NCBI RefSeq assembly: GCF_001270745.1
Contig: NZ_LFXL01000026.1
Location: forward strand, 124,001 to 188,000
Reading direction: 5' to 3'
Source of the DNA: Jiangella muralis
GTDB lineage: Bacteria > Actinomycetota > Actinomycetes > Jiangellales > Jiangellaceae
Length of the DNA stretch: 64,000 bases
The translations under genes were made by a program, and so were the position numbers. Shown one piece after another: positions 10,755 through 19,360 of the stretch; positions within the stretch are counted from its first letter, which is position 1, and every line of letters begins with the position of its first letter. Under the pieces are notes generated by a model. The model had not been told where the DNA came from. It ran no database searches and worked only from the letters and a program-made list of their open reading frames with translations.

Positions 10755-12935
10755 ATGGTCGACACCGTCCGCACCGAGACCACCCCGCCCCGGCGCCGTC
10801 CTCCGCTCAGATCGATCGTGATCTGGACGCTGGTCGCCGTCGTGGGCGCTGTCGCCTGGGGCGTCGTCGCGCTGACACGCGGTGAGCAGATCTCGGCGCT
10901 GTGGCTGCTGGCAGCCGCGCTGGGCTCGTACGCCATCGCCTACCGGTTCTACGCCCGGTTCATCGTCCGCCGGGTGCTGAAGGTCGACGACACCCGCGCG
11001 ACGCCGGCCGAGACGCTGCGCAACGACACCGACTACCAGCCGACCGACCGGCGGGTGCTGTTCGGTCACCACTTCGCCGCGATCGCCGGCGCCGGCCCGC
11101 TCGTGGGCCCGGTTCTCGCCGCGCAGATGGGCTACCTGCCCGGCACGATCTGGATCGTCGTAGGGGTGATTTTCGCCGGCGCCGTGCAGGACATGATCGT
11201 GCTGTTCTTCTCGATGCGGCGCAACGGCAAGAGCCTGGGCCAGATGGCGCGCGAGGAGATCGGCGTCGTCGGCGGCGTGGCGGCGCTGGTCGGCGTCTTC
11301 ACGATCATGATCATCCTGCTCGCCGTGCTGGCGCTGGTGGTCGTCAACGCACTGGCGCACTCGGCGTGGGGCACCTTCTCGATCGCGATGACCATCCCGA
11401 TCGCGCTGTTCATGGGGTTCTACCTGCGCTCGCTGCGGCCCGGCCGGGTGATCGAGACCAGCATCATCGGCGTCGGGCTGCTGCTGCTGGCGATCGTCGG
11501 CGGCGGGTGGGTCCAGGACTCCAGTTGGGCCGACACGTTCACGCTGTCGCCCGAGACGCTGGTGTGGGCGCTGATCATCTACGGCTTCGTCGCGTCAGTG
11601 CTGCCGGTGTGGATGCTGCTGGCGCCGCGCGACTACCTGTCGACGTTCATGAAGATCGGGACGATCATCCTGCTCGCCGTCGGGCTGCTGCTGGCCCGGC
11701 CGGTGCTGCAGAACGAGGCGATCACCGACTTCGCGTCCCGCGGCGACGGCCCGGTCTTCTCCGGCTCGCTGTTCCCGTTCGTCTTCATCACCATCGCCTG
11801 CGGCGCGCTCTCCGGCTTCCACGCGCTGATCGCCTCCGGCACCACGCCGAAGCTGATCGAGAAGGAATCGCAGGTCCGGATGATCGGCTACGGCGGCATG
11901 CTGATGGAGTCGTTCGTCGCCATCAGCGCGCTGATCGCCGCGTCCGTCATCGACCCGGGCCTCTACTACGCGATGAACGCGCCGGCCGGATTCCTCGGCG
12001 ACTCACTGGAATCGGCGTCACAGGCCGTCGCCGGTCTCGGCTTCTCGATCACGCCCGACCAACTGGCCGCCGCGGCCGCGTCCGTCGAGGAGTCGACGCT
12101 GGTGGCCCGCACCGGCGGCGCGCCCACGCTCGCCGTCGGCATGTCGCAGATCTTCTCCGACGGGTTCGGCGCCGGCGGCCAGGCGTTCTGGTACCACTTC
12201 GCGATCATGTTCGAGGCGCTGTTCATCCTGACGACGGTCGACGCCGGCACCCGGGTCGGGCGGTTCATGCTGCAGGACACCCTCGGCAACGTGTGGAAGC
12301 CGATGCGCGACGTGTCGTGGAAGCCGGGCCTCTGGCTGACCAGCGCGGTCGTCGTCGCCGCGTGGGGGTATTTCCTGTACGCCGGCGTCACCGACCCGCT
12401 CGGCGGCATCAACCAGCTGTTCCCGCTGTTCGGCATCGCGAACCAGTTGCTCGCCGCCATCGCGCTGACCGTCGCGACCACCATCCTCATCAAGAGCGGC
12501 CGGCTGAAGTGGGCCTGGGTGACCGGCATCCCGCTGCTCTGGGACGCCGCGGTCACGCTGACGGCCAGCTGGCAGAAGGTGTTCTCCGACGACCCCAGGC
12601 TCGGGTTCTTCGCCCAGCGGGACCGGTTCTCCGAGGCACTGGACAACGGCGAGGTGCTGCCGCCGGCGCAGTCGCTGGACGACATGGAGCAGGTGGTGAC
12701 GAACTCCACCGTCGACGGCGTGCTGGCGGCGTTCTTCGCGCTGCTGGTCGTGATCATCATCGCCGACGCCGCCCGGGTGTGCGTCAAGGCGCTACGCAAC
12801 CCAGCCGCCGCCACCAGCACCGAGGCGCCGTACGTGCGGTCGACGCTGGTGGCGCCGTCCGGGCTGATCCCGACCAGGGCCGAACGCGAGCTGATGGCGG
12901 CCGCCGCCCGCGGCGACCGGGAGGGGGCCGGATGA
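10755..12935 (+). CDS. cstA: Carbon starvation protein CstA family (pyruvate/peptide transporter)
   Basis: A 726-residue polytopic membrane protein with well over a dozen hydrophobic helices. CstA hallmarks are DTRATPAETLRNDTDYQPTD, LFGHHFAAIAGAGPLVGPVLA, and the later FHALIASGTTPKLI. E. coli relatives import pyruvate or peptides when carbon is short. The ATG at 10755 is chosen over upstream in-frame codons because GGAGGT precedes it and the first helix follows 25 residues later. The stop overlaps the next start (ATGA), coupling it to the YbdD partner. Confidence 0.95.
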   Translation: MVDTVRTETTPPRRRPPLRSIVIWTLVAVVGAVAWGVVALTRGEQISALWLLAAALGSYAIAYRFYARFIVRRVLKVDDTRATPAETLRNDTDYQPTDRRVLFGHHFAAIAGAGPLVGPVLAAQMGYLPGTIWIVVGVIFAGAVQDMIVLFFSMRRNGKSLGQMAREEIGVVGGVAALVGVFTIMIILLAVLALVVVNALAHSAWGTFSIAMTIPIALFMGFYLRSLRPGRVIETSIIGVGLLLLAIVGGGWVQDSSWADTFTLSPETLVWALIIYGFVASVLPVWMLLAPRDYLSTFMKIGTIILLAVGLLLARPVLQNEAITDFASRGDGPVFSGSLFPFVFITIACGALSGFHALIASGTTPKLIEKESQVRMIGYGGMLMESFVAISALIAASVIDPGLYYAMNAPAGFLGDSLESASQAVAGLGFSITPDQLAAAAASVEESTLVARTGGAPTLAVGMSQIFSDGFGAGGQAFWYHFAIMFEALFILTTVDAGTRVGRFMLQDTLGNVWKPMRDVSWKPGLWLTSAVVVAAWGYFLYAGVTDPLGGINQLFPLFGIANQLLAAIALTVATTILIKSGRLKWAWVTGIPLLWDAAVTLTASWQKVFSDDPRLGFFAQRDRFSEALDNGEVLPPAQSLDDMEQVVTNSTVDGVLAAFFALLVVIIIADAARVCVKALRNPAAATSTEAPYVRSTLVAPSGLIPTRAERELMAAAARGDREGAG

Positions 12936-13135
12936 CCGCGCTGCTGGGCGCCGTCGGACGCGCCGCCGCCGGTGTGTGGTGGTACCTGCGCGAGGTCAGC
13001 GGCGAGACCGCCTACGATCGCTACGTCGAGCATTGTCGCCGGCACGATGCGGCGGGGCGGGTGCTGTCGAGGCGCGAGTTCGAGCGTCGCCGGCAGGACG
13101 ACCGCGACCGGTCGCCGCAGCAACGCTGCTGCTGA
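12932..13135 (+). CDS. YbdD/YjiX family protein, CstA partner
   Basis: A 67-residue basic protein overlapping the end of cstA by four bases. The conserved core WWYLREVSGETAYDRYVEHC and the later LSRREFERRRQD match the short YbdD/YjiX family, which is encoded directly behind cstA or btsT genes in many bacteria and is needed for full pyruvate uptake in enterobacteria. The C-terminus ends in two cysteines. Coupled translation with cstA implies a stoichiometric partner or modulator of the transporter. Confidence 0.88.
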   Translation: MTALLGAVGRAAAGVWWYLREVSGETAYDRYVEHCRRHDAAGRVLSRREFERRRQDDRDRSPQQRCC

Positions 13136-13210
13136 GGAACCCTGCCGGTCCACCGAGCGTTCATCCGCAGGGGCGCCGTGCTCGTGGTGACGGGCGCCCG
13201 AGAGGTGGAC

Positions 13211-14056
13211 GTGCAACGCAATCGTGTGAAGGCCGTGCTGCTGCTGGCCGGGCTGTCGGGCCCGGCCCTGCTGGCCGGCTCGTGGCTGGGGCCGGTCGGC
13301 CTGTTCGTGGCGGCGGTCGTCGTCGTGGTGCTGAACTGCTACGTGGTGCTGCGCTCCGACGCGATCGCGCTGCGGGCCATGCGCGCCTACCCCGTCAGCG
13401 AGGCCGAGCAGCCGGTGCTGCACCGCGTCGTGCGGGAGCTGACGGCGCGGGCGCGGGTGCCGATGCCGCGCCTGTACGTCAGCCCGACCCGCGCGGTGAA
13501 CGCGTTCGCCACCGGCCGCGACCCCGCGCACGCCGCCGTCTGCTGCACCGAAGGGATCCTCGACCTGCTCGACGAGCGTGAGCTGCGCGCCGTCGTCGGG
13601 CACGAACTGGCGCACGTCCGCCGCGGCGACACCGTCGTCTCGTCCACGGCGGGCGCGGTGGCCAGCGTCGTCATGGTCGCCGCCGGCCTCCGCGTCCTCG
13701 GCGGCGGCCGCGACGGTGGCCGGGCCGGCCCGGTGGGGCGGGCGCTGCTGACGGTGCTCGGCCCGCTCGCCGCCGCCGTCGTCCGCGCCACCGTCGCCCC
13801 GTCCCGCGAATACGAGGCCGACGCCGAGGCCAGCCGCATCACCGGCGACCCGCTCGGCCTGGCCGCCGCCCTGCGCAAGCTCGACGCCAGCACCCGTCGG
13901 CTGGTGCTGCCGCCCGAGCGCGACATCGTCGCCACCAGCCACCTGATGATCGCCAGCCCGCTGCAGCAGACCGGCATCGCCAAACTGTTCGCCTCGCACC
14001 CCCCGATGGCCGAGCGGGTCGCCCGGCTGGAACAGCGGGCCGGCTACCGCCGCTGA
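13211..14056 (+). CDS. M48 family metalloprotease, HtpX-like
   Basis: A 281-residue membrane-anchored zinc protease. It has two N-terminal hydrophobic helices (VLLLAGLSGPALLAG and LFVAAVVVVVLNCYVVL), the zinc motif HELAH at residues 131-135 and a downstream EYEADAEASR supplying the third ligand, plus a third hydrophobic stretch between them. HtpX enzymes degrade damaged membrane proteins. An upstream in-frame GTG exists, but the GTG at 13211 has GAGG five bases before it and gives the usual HtpX N-terminus (QRNRVKAVLLL). The actual substrate is unknown. Confidence 0.9.
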   Translation: MQRNRVKAVLLLAGLSGPALLAGSWLGPVGLFVAAVVVVVLNCYVVLRSDAIALRAMRAYPVSEAEQPVLHRVVRELTARARVPMPRLYVSPTRAVNAFATGRDPAHAAVCCTEGILDLLDERELRAVVGHELAHVRRGDTVVSSTAGAVASVVMVAAGLRVLGGGRDGGRAGPVGRALLTVLGPLAAAVVRATVAPSREYEADAEASRITGDPLGLAAALRKLDASTRRLVLPPERDIVATSHLMIASPLQQTGIAKLFASHPPMAERVARLEQRAGYRR

Positions 14057-14132
14057 GACGACCCGGCGCGTTGCCACCCGCTACCATCGGCCACACCATG
14101 ATCACGGCCCGGCCAGGCAGGAGGTCGAGCCG

Positions 14133-14642
14133 GTGCCGCTGCACGCGTTCGTCGATGAGTCGTTCTCCGGCGACTATGTCGTCGTGGCCGCCCTCGTCCC
14201 CGCTGGGAAGGTGAATGCGGCCCGGGCGGCACTGCGCGCTGTGCTGCGACCTGGTCAGCGGCGTATTCACTTCAAGGACGAGCGGCCACCTCGCAAGGAC
14301 CGGGTGCTCTCGGTCATCGACCACCTCGAGGTCACCGCGACGGTGTACGTGACCACGAACGAGCGGAAAGCCCGCGGCGTGTGCCTGGAGCGCATGGTGC
14401 CCGACCTCGCGGCCGCCGGAGTCTCCCGGCTGGTGCTGGAGCGCGACGAGTCGCTGGCGCGATTCGATCGGCAGGTGCTCGCCCGGCTGGCCCGGGAGTA
14501 CTGTCCCGACCTGGTGTACGAGCACCAGCGCGCTCATAGCGATCTGCTGTTGTGTGTGCCCGACGCGATCGCATGGTGCTGGGCCAAGGGCGGCCATTGG
14601 CGTGACCGGGTGGCCGGCTGCACCACCGAGATCCGGGTGTAG
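14133..14642 (+). CDS. DUF3800-like protein
   Basis: 169 residues starting MPLHAFVDESFSGDYVVVAA. The early aspartate-glutamate pair in a beta strand and a C-terminal stretch LLLCVPDAIAWCWAKGG resemble DUF3800 proteins, which have an RNase H-like fold and are often found in accessory or defence-linked DNA; biochemical function is not established. GTG start with GGAGG about ten bases upstream. A compact hairpin follows the stop. The family call is tentative. Confidence 0.6.
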   Translation: MPLHAFVDESFSGDYVVVAALVPAGKVNAARAALRAVLRPGQRRIHFKDERPPRKDRVLSVIDHLEVTATVYVTTNERKARGVCLERMVPDLAAAGVSRLVLERDESLARFDRQVLARLAREYCPDLVYEHQRAHSDLLLCVPDAIAWCWAKGGHWRDRVAGCTTEIRV

Positions 14643-14651
14643 AAAGCGCGA

Positions 14652-14688
14652 AACCCCGCTCACCAGTCGTCCGGCTGGCTGCGGGGTT
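14652..14688 (+). terminator. Two-tier hairpin terminator after the DUF3800-like gene
   Basis: AACCCCGC (14652-14659) pairs with GCGGGGTT (14681-14688), and inside it CCAG pairs with CTGG around TCGTCCGG. It begins nine bases after the stop codon. The outer stem and nested inner stem make a stable structure, with only a weak T run after it. Confidence 0.7.
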
Positions 14689-14773
14689 CACTTCCCACGG
14701 GCTACTGCCCTGGCACTGACCAGATTACGGCCACCGGCCGGACAAATCCAGTCCAGGGCGATCGGAGACGCAG

Positions 14774-14810
14774 CGCCCCGGCCCGTGCGCGAAGGGCACG
14801 GACCGAGGCG
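14774..14810 (-). terminator. Hairpin terminator of the GDPD gene
   Basis: An imperfect stem (CGCCCCGGCCCGTGC against GCACGGACCGAGGCG, two mismatches) with a short GCGAAGG loop lies about 20 bases beyond the minus-strand stop at 14833. It can form on either strand. Confidence 0.6.
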
Positions 14811-14832
14811 CCGGAGCGCGCGACGGCGGCCG

Positions 14833-17055
14833 TCAGTTGGCGGCAGCGGAACCGAGGTCGGGGTTGTCGGTGAAGAAGCCGTCCATGCCGGCCTCCAGGA
14901 AGACCTGGATCTCGCCCTCGACGTCGCCGACGGCGTTGGGGTCGGCGGACGAGCGGAACTCGGCCGGCAGGAACTGGTTCTCCCGGCGGAAGGTCCAGCC
15001 GTGCACCTGCAGCCCGGCCCGGTGCGCGTCGCGGATGACGGGGGTGGGCGCGCCCAGGGTGCCGTCGGCGTCGCGCGGGATCATGACGTTCTTCTCCAGG
15101 CCGACGCCGTCGGCGTAGCGGGCGATCGCGCGCAGCCCGGCCGCCGTCGCGAGGTCGGCGTAGGTGCGCGGGTCGCCGGCGGCGACGAGGTCGTACGGCG
15201 CGCCACTGGAGCTGATCAGCTGGGCCAGCGGCACCTCGGTCATCCGGTCCAGCTGCTTCAGGTTGCCGGTCTCGAACGACTGCAGGATGACCGGCGCGTT
15301 CCGGTGGTTCATCCCGTTCCCCCGGAGCTGCGCGACCAGCGGCTCCTCCAGCGACAGCCCGATCGAGTCGAAGTACGTCGGATGCTTAGTCTCCGGGTAG
15401 ACGCCGACCGGCCGCCCGTCGCAGGTGCGGGAGGTGCGGGCCAGGTCCAGCACCTCGTCCAGCGTCGGGATCTGGTAGAGCCCGTCGAACGCGGTGTTGG
15501 CCGGACGGGTCGCCGGGATCCGCTCCTTCGCCCGCAGCGTGCGCAGCTCCGCGAGAGTGAAGTCCTCGGTGAACCAGCCAGTGACGCTGACGCCGTCGAT
15601 CACCTTCGTGGTGCGCCGCGAAGCGAACTCGGGCCGGGCGGAGACGTCGGTGGTGCCGCCGATCTCGTTCTCGTGCCGGGCCACCAGCACGCCGTCCTTC
15701 GTCGAGACGAGGTCCGGCTCGATGTAGTCGGCGCATTGCAGGATCGCGGTCTCGTACGAGGCCAGCGTGTGCTCCGGCCGGTAGCCGGACGCGCCGCGGT
15801 GCCCGACGACGGTGACGCCGTCGTCCGACGGCCGGGACGGACGCAGGTCGACGATCGCCATTTCCGTGTCGTCGGGGCTGCCGGTGACGCGCGCGTCGTT
15901 GCCCGGGTAGTTGTTGTCGTTGCCGATCAGCATGCGGCCGTCCTTCAGCCGCAGCACGGTCTCGAACGACTGCACCGGCAGCGCATACGTGTCGCCCAGG
16001 CCATAACCCTCGCCGGCGTCGATGCCCAGCGGGTTGTCGACGCGCAGCGCGTCGAGCACCAGCGTCTTGCGCACGTAGCCGTCGGTGTCGCGGCGGTTGA
16101 GGTCGATCTCGTAGACGCGCTTGACGACGGACTGGTCGCCCTCGAAGTCGTCGCGCTCGATGATCCAGAACTTCCCGCGACTGACGGTGAAGGCGTCACC
16201 GACGACGTTGGCCTCCTGGTGCGTCTGGTAGCTCCAGGTCCGGCCGGTGTACGTGCCGCGGCGGGTGTCGAACTCGTGGATCTCGCGGCGCCGCTGGTCG
16301 GGGTCGTCGACGTACGCGCCCTCGACGATCGGGTAGAGGTACCGCCCGTCCGGCGAGGCGGCCATCGCCTCGAAGCCGCGGCTGGACCGCACCAACGGCG
16401 TCTCGCCCGGCGCGAGGTACGGGCTCTGCGGCGACTTCAGCCCGCCGGGCAGCGGGACCGGCGGCTCCAGCAGCGTGCCGTCGGCGGCGAAGTGCAGGAT
16501 GAACGGGCCGAACTCCTCGCCCACCCAGAACGTGCCGTCCTTGGCTCGGACGAGCGACTCGATGTCGAAGTCGGCGCCGGTGAGCAGCCGGTCCGGCGTC
16601 GACTCGTGGACGATCGGGAAGTCCAGCACGTGGTTGCGGTCGTTGTACTGGACGAATCGCTCCACCTCGATCTCGCCCGAGCCGCCGTCGCCGGTGTCCC
16701 AGTCGGGCCGCACCAGGTAGTTGCGCAACAGGAAGTCCGCCGAGTTGCCCTTCGAGCCGAACCCGTTGTCCGGCTGCGCCCAGAACGTGCCGTCGCCGTT
16801 GTCGGCCATGGCCGAGAAGCCGGGGATGACCTGGCCGTCCCACGGGCCCTGGCGCCCGTTTCCCGGCGACGCCAGGGCGCCCGAGGGCGGCCCTTCGGCC
16901 AGGTGGTCTGCCGACAGGGTGGCCCGCCCCTCGAGGACGGGGTGCGTGACGGAGCCACGGCTGGGCGGCTCGTGTTCTCCGGCGGCCGCGGCTGCCGGGA
17001 GCAGCAGGGTCGCGGCGACGGCGGCCGCGACGGAACGCGCGAGTGGAGTTCTCAT
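14833..17055 (-). CDS. Secreted phytase-like esterase / glycerophosphodiester phosphodiesterase fusion
   Basis: A 740-residue exported protein. Residues 1-25 form a signal peptide (MRTPLARSVAAAVAATLLLP then AAAAAG). Residues ~55-415 match the esterase-like phytase beta-propeller type (GFSAMADNGDGTFWAQPDNG, GEEFGPFILHF, SPDGRYLYPIVEG, GDNDNNYPGND-like segments). From about residue 430 a GDPD TIM-barrel follows, with the catalytic HRGASGYRPEHT, metal ligands in IEPDLVSTKDGVLVARHENEI, and the closing GMDGFFTDNPDLG. It would release glycerol-3-phosphate from glycerophosphodiesters outside the cell, serving phosphate scavenging. No Pho box was searched for. Confidence 0.92.
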   Translation of the reverse strand: MRTPLARSVAAAVAATLLLPAAAAAGEHEPPSRGSVTHPVLEGRATLSADHLAEGPPSGALASPGNGRQGPWDGQVIPGFSAMADNGDGTFWAQPDNGFGSKGNSADFLLRNYLVRPDWDTGDGGSGEIEVERFVQYNDRNHVLDFPIVHESTPDRLLTGADFDIESLVRAKDGTFWVGEEFGPFILHFAADGTLLEPPVPLPGGLKSPQSPYLAPGETPLVRSSRGFEAMAASPDGRYLYPIVEGAYVDDPDQRRREIHEFDTRRGTYTGRTWSYQTHQEANVVGDAFTVSRGKFWIIERDDFEGDQSVVKRVYEIDLNRRDTDGYVRKTLVLDALRVDNPLGIDAGEGYGLGDTYALPVQSFETVLRLKDGRMLIGNDNNYPGNDARVTGSPDDTEMAIVDLRPSRPSDDGVTVVGHRGASGYRPEHTLASYETAILQCADYIEPDLVSTKDGVLVARHENEIGGTTDVSARPEFASRRTTKVIDGVSVTGWFTEDFTLAELRTLRAKERIPATRPANTAFDGLYQIPTLDEVLDLARTSRTCDGRPVGVYPETKHPTYFDSIGLSLEEPLVAQLRGNGMNHRNAPVILQSFETGNLKQLDRMTEVPLAQLISSSGAPYDLVAAGDPRTYADLATAAGLRAIARYADGVGLEKNVMIPRDADGTLGAPTPVIRDAHRAGLQVHGWTFRRENQFLPAEFRSSADPNAVGDVEGEIQVFLEAGMDGFFTDNPDLGSAAAN

Positions 17056-17145
17056 CCGCTGATCACAACGGCGTCCCGCGACGACGACGCGACGTCGTCG
17101 TGAACGCCGCCCGGCGCACGGCCGAAGTCCCCGCGAACGGCCGCG

Positions 17146-17877
17146 TCATGTCAGGTGCCGGACGAAGAACTGGTTCCCGGCGTCCCCCTCGAACCGCGGG
17201 ACGCCGGTGTGCCCGCCCATGTTGGCGTGGAGCGTCTTCTCCTCGCTGCCGAAGGCGTCGAACAGGTCCAGTGCCTGCTGCCGGTCGTTGCCTTCGTCGT
17301 CCCACTGCAGCAGGACCAGCAGCGGAATGGTGACCTGCCGGGCCTCGTCGAACAGGGCACGGGGCACGAAGCTCCCGGCGAACAGCAGAGCGGCCGAGAT
17401 ACGCGGCTCGACCACTGCCAGCCGGATGCCGATGGAGATCACCCCTCCCGCGTACCCGACCGGGCCGCCGATCTCGGGTAGCGCAAGGAGAGCGTCGAGG
17501 GCGGCCCGCCATTCCGGGGCCGCCGTGTCGACCAGCGGGAGGACGAGCCGGTCGACGATCTCGTCGTCGACCGGCCGGCCGGCCCGCACCGCCCCCTGCA
17601 GGTCGGCGCGGGCCTGCTCGGCGACGGCGGAACGGGGCCGGTCACCGCTCCCGGGGAGCTCGATGGTGGCCGCGGCGAAGCCCTGCGCCGCGCAGTGCAG
17701 CGCCCGGGCCACCAGCCGGGGGTACATCGTGCGCAGCCCGCCGGGGTGGCCGAGCAGGATCAGCGGGACCGGCGCGGATGCGGAACCGGGCGTCCACATG
17801 ATGCCGGGGATCTCGCCGAGGGTGAACTCGCGTTCGAGGACGCCGTCGTCGAGGCGCTGTTCGGAAGTGAATCGCAT
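17146..17877 (-). CDS. Alpha/beta hydrolase (dienelactone-hydrolase-like)
   Basis: 243 residues with an alpha/beta-hydrolase layout: PLILLGHPGG (oxyanion region) near residue 40, nucleophile region GYAGGVISIGIRLA near residue 145, an aspartate in LLVLLQWDDEGNDRQQALDLF and a histidine in MGGHTGVPRF. The expected GxSxG elbow reads VISIG, so the glycine before the nucleophile is replaced by valine and a glycine pair lies just ahead. Similar proteins usually have GxSMG there. Catalytic function is therefore likely but not certain. A short upstream reading frame with a strong ribosome site precedes it. Confidence 0.8.
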   Translation of the reverse strand: MRFTSEQRLDDGVLEREFTLGEIPGIMWTPGSASAPVPLILLGHPGGLRTMYPRLVARALHCAAQGFAAATIELPGSGDRPRSAVAEQARADLQGAVRAGRPVDDEIVDRLVLPLVDTAAPEWRAALDALLALPEIGGPVGYAGGVISIGIRLAVVEPRISAALLFAGSFVPRALFDEARQVTIPLLVLLQWDDEGNDRQQALDLFDAFGSEEKTLHANMGGHTGVPRFEGDAGNQFFVRHLT

Positions 17878-17888
17878 GGTCGTGCCTT

Positions 17889-17916
17889 TCGGGAGTGCTC
17901 GTGAACGGCGCTCCCG
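17889..17916. promoter_or_regulatory. Hairpin between leader ORF and hydrolase start
   Basis: CGGGAGTGC and GCGCTCCCG form a nine-base stem with one mismatch, separating a short upstream reading frame from the hydrolase ribosome-binding site. It could expose or mask the downstream site depending on leader translation; this is inference from layout. Confidence 0.35.
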
Positions 17917-17922
17917 GACGAC

Positions 17923-17976
17923 CTATCGCCCGACCGTGACCCCGGAGGGGAGCACCCATGTCGATACTGCGTTCAC
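17923..17976 (-). CDS. Possible 17-residue leader peptide of the hydrolase
   Basis: A GTG at 17976 is preceded by GAGGAGGTGG, one of the strongest ribosome sites in the window, and opens a 17-codon frame (VNAVSTWVLPSGVTVGR) ending 45 bases before the hydrolase start. The peptide has no run of one amino acid. It may be an upstream ORF that tunes hydrolase translation; a chance purine run is the alternative. Confidence 0.35.
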   Translation of the reverse strand: MNAVSTWVLPSGVTVGR

Positions 17977-18036
17977 GGGTACCACCTCCTCGTTCGCTCG
18001 CACGGCCCTCGGAAGATTAGCAGGTCAGCGACGCCG

Positions 18037-18531
18037 TCAGCGGTAGTTGATGAACTGGACGGCGAAGTCGAAGTCCTGCTCGCGCAGCATGGCCATGACG
18101 GTCTGCAGGTCGTTCTTGCTCTTCGAGGAGACCCGCACCTCGTCGCCCTGCACCTGCGTCTTGACGCCCTTGGGCGCGTCGTCGCGGATGGCCTTGGTGA
18201 TCTTCTTCACCTGGTCCTGGTCGAGGCCGTCCTGCAGGGTGGCGTTGATCTTGTAGACGGTGCCGGACACACGCGGCTCGCCGGCGTCGAGCGCCTTGAG
18301 CGAAACCTTGCGCTTGATCAGCTTGTCCTTGAAGACGTCGAGCACGGCGTTGACGCGGTCCTCGGCGGATGCCTCCATCTCGACGCCCAGCTCGCCCAGC
18401 CAGCGGATCGAGGCGCCGGTGCCACGGAAGTCGAAACGCTGCGCGATCTCCTTCGATGCCTGGTTCAGCGCGTTGTCCACCTCCTGCCGGTCGACCTTGC
18501 TCACCACGTCGAACGACGACTCGCTAGCCAC
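18037..18531 (-). CDS. YajQ family nucleotide-binding protein
   Basis: 164 residues; starts [20 protein letters not shown] and has the family segments [30 protein letters not shown] and [20 protein letters not shown]. YajQ proteins have two ferredoxin-like domains, and some bind cyclic di-GMP; others bind tRNA or nucleotides. The GTG start at 18531 is preferred because AAGGAG lies five bases upstream and family members begin at this point; longer frames run back into the tRNA-Tyr region. Confidence 0.94.
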   Translation of the reverse strand: MASESSFDVVSKVDRQEVDNALNQASKEIAQRFDFRGTGASIRWLGELGVEMEASAEDRVNAVLDVFKDKLIKRKVSLKALDAGEPRVSGTVYKINATLQDGLDQDQVKKITKAIRDDAPKGVKTQVQGDEVRVSSKSKNDLQTVMAMLREQDFDFAVQFINYR

Positions 18532-18566
18532 GTCGGCTCCTTCTGGATCTCTCGAGCCCGAACCGA

Positions 18567-18597
18567 TTGTCCGGCGCCCTCCGCACTGATGTATTCT
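18567..18597 (+). promoter_or_regulatory. Promoter of the tRNA-Tyr gene
   Basis: TTGTCC at 18567-18572 and TATTCT at 18592-18597 with a 19-base spacer, about 35 bases before the tRNA. It is divergent from YajQ. Confidence 0.5.
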
Positions 18598-18631
18598 CTC
18601 ACCGGTCCCAGCCAATGGCGGGGAACCACCC

Positions 18632-18713
18632 GGCAGGTTGCCCGAGCGGCCAAAGGGAGCTGACTGTAAATCAGCCGGCACAGCCTACGCAGGTTCGAAT
18701 CCTGCACCTGCCA
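18632..18713 (+). tRNA. tRNA-Tyr (GTA)
   Basis: A class II tRNA with a long variable arm. The acceptor stem GGCAGGT pairs with ACCTGCC, the anticodon loop reads CTGTAAA giving anticodon GTA, and the T arm is CAGGTTCGAATCCTG. CCA is not encoded. First of three tRNAs leading into rpmG. Confidence 0.97.
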
Positions 18714-18830
18714 CGCCTCTCGAGGACAGTGAGCGAACGTCCCGGCCCGGCCGGTTCGGGACGTGAACTCCGCAGCCGAACGGCCGATTTCGCACCACGG
18801 CCCCAGGTTGTGTAACCTCATCTGGCGCAC

Positions 18831-18903
18831 GCCCCAATAGCTCAGTCGGCAGAGCGTCTCCATGGTAAGGAGAAGGTCTACGGTTCGATTCCGTATTGGG
18901 GCT
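18831..18903 (+). tRNA. tRNA-Thr (GGT)
   Basis: Acceptor GCCCCAA pairs with TTGGGGC; the D arm contains AGCTCAGTCGGCAGAGC; the anticodon loop ATGGTAA gives GGT; the T arm is CGGTTCGATTCCG. CCA is not encoded. A TAACCT box at 18813-18818 could be the -10 of its own promoter. Confidence 0.97.
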
Positions 18904-18943
18904 CTGGTGAGGCTGCGCCGTTTGCGCGGCGCCGACTCCCTTC

Positions 18944-19020
18944 GGCGGGGTAGCTCAGGTGGTTAGAGCAAACGGCTCATAATCGTTGTGTCGCGGGTTC
19001 GAGTCCCGCCCCCGCTACCA
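18944..19020 (+). tRNA. tRNA-Met (CAT), elongator type
   Basis: Acceptor GGCGGGG pairs with CCCCGCT through one G-T pair at the end, so base 1 is paired, unlike an initiator. The anticodon loop CTCATAA gives CAT, the T arm is GCGGGTTCGAGTCCCGC, and CCA is encoded. Confidence 0.95.
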
Positions 19021-19046
19021 CCAGCCCGGCCGTCGCATTCGCTCGA

Positions 19047-19077
19047 TTGGGTGCGACACGACCAGGTCGGGTACCCT
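19047..19077 (+). promoter_or_regulatory. Promoter of rpmG
   Basis: TTGGGT at 19047-19052 and TACCCT at 19072-19077 with a 19-base spacer, placed 43 bases before the rpmG start and after the tRNA-Met 3' end. Confidence 0.45.
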
Positions 19078-19119
19078 TGCACGGTTCCGACGATCCAGAC
19101 GTCCCCGAAAGAGGCACCC

Positions 19120-19290
19120 GTGGCCGCCAAGAGCGCTGACATCCGTCCCAAGATCACCATGGCCTGCACGGAGTGCAAGGAGCGCAACTACATCACCAAG
19201 AAGAACCGGCGCAACGACCCCGACCGGCTCGACTTGAAGAAGTTCTGCCCGCGCTGCCGCACGCACACCGTCCATCGCGAGACCCGCTGA
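19120..19290 (+). CDS. rpmG: 50S ribosomal protein L33, zinc-binding type
   Basis: 56 residues. CTEC and CPRC form the four-cysteine zinc site, so this is the zinc-containing paralogue rather than the zinc-free form made under zinc limitation. The GTG at 19120 has GAAAGAGG upstream and gives the normal family length. It sits in the tRNA-rpmG-hadAB arrangement conserved in actinobacteria. Confidence 0.97.
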   Translation: MAAKSADIRPKITMACTECKERNYITKKNRRNDPDRLDLKKFCPRCRTHTVHRETR

Positions 19291-19360
19291 CGCGTTCGCG
19301 TCCGGCTCGTGGCCAGGGTCTCCCGTCGGAGCCCGGCCCTGGTGACGGTAAGTTCAACGC

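Noticed and set aside
17958..18020. Plus-strand 20-codon frame with GGAGGGGAG upstream
   Set aside because: Nothing is encoded downstream on that strand, and the region is the leader of a minus-strand gene; the purine run is likely chance.
18632..19020. Possible integration hotspot at the three tRNA genes
   Set aside because: No integrase, no duplicated tRNA 3' end and a conserved housekeeping context on both sides.
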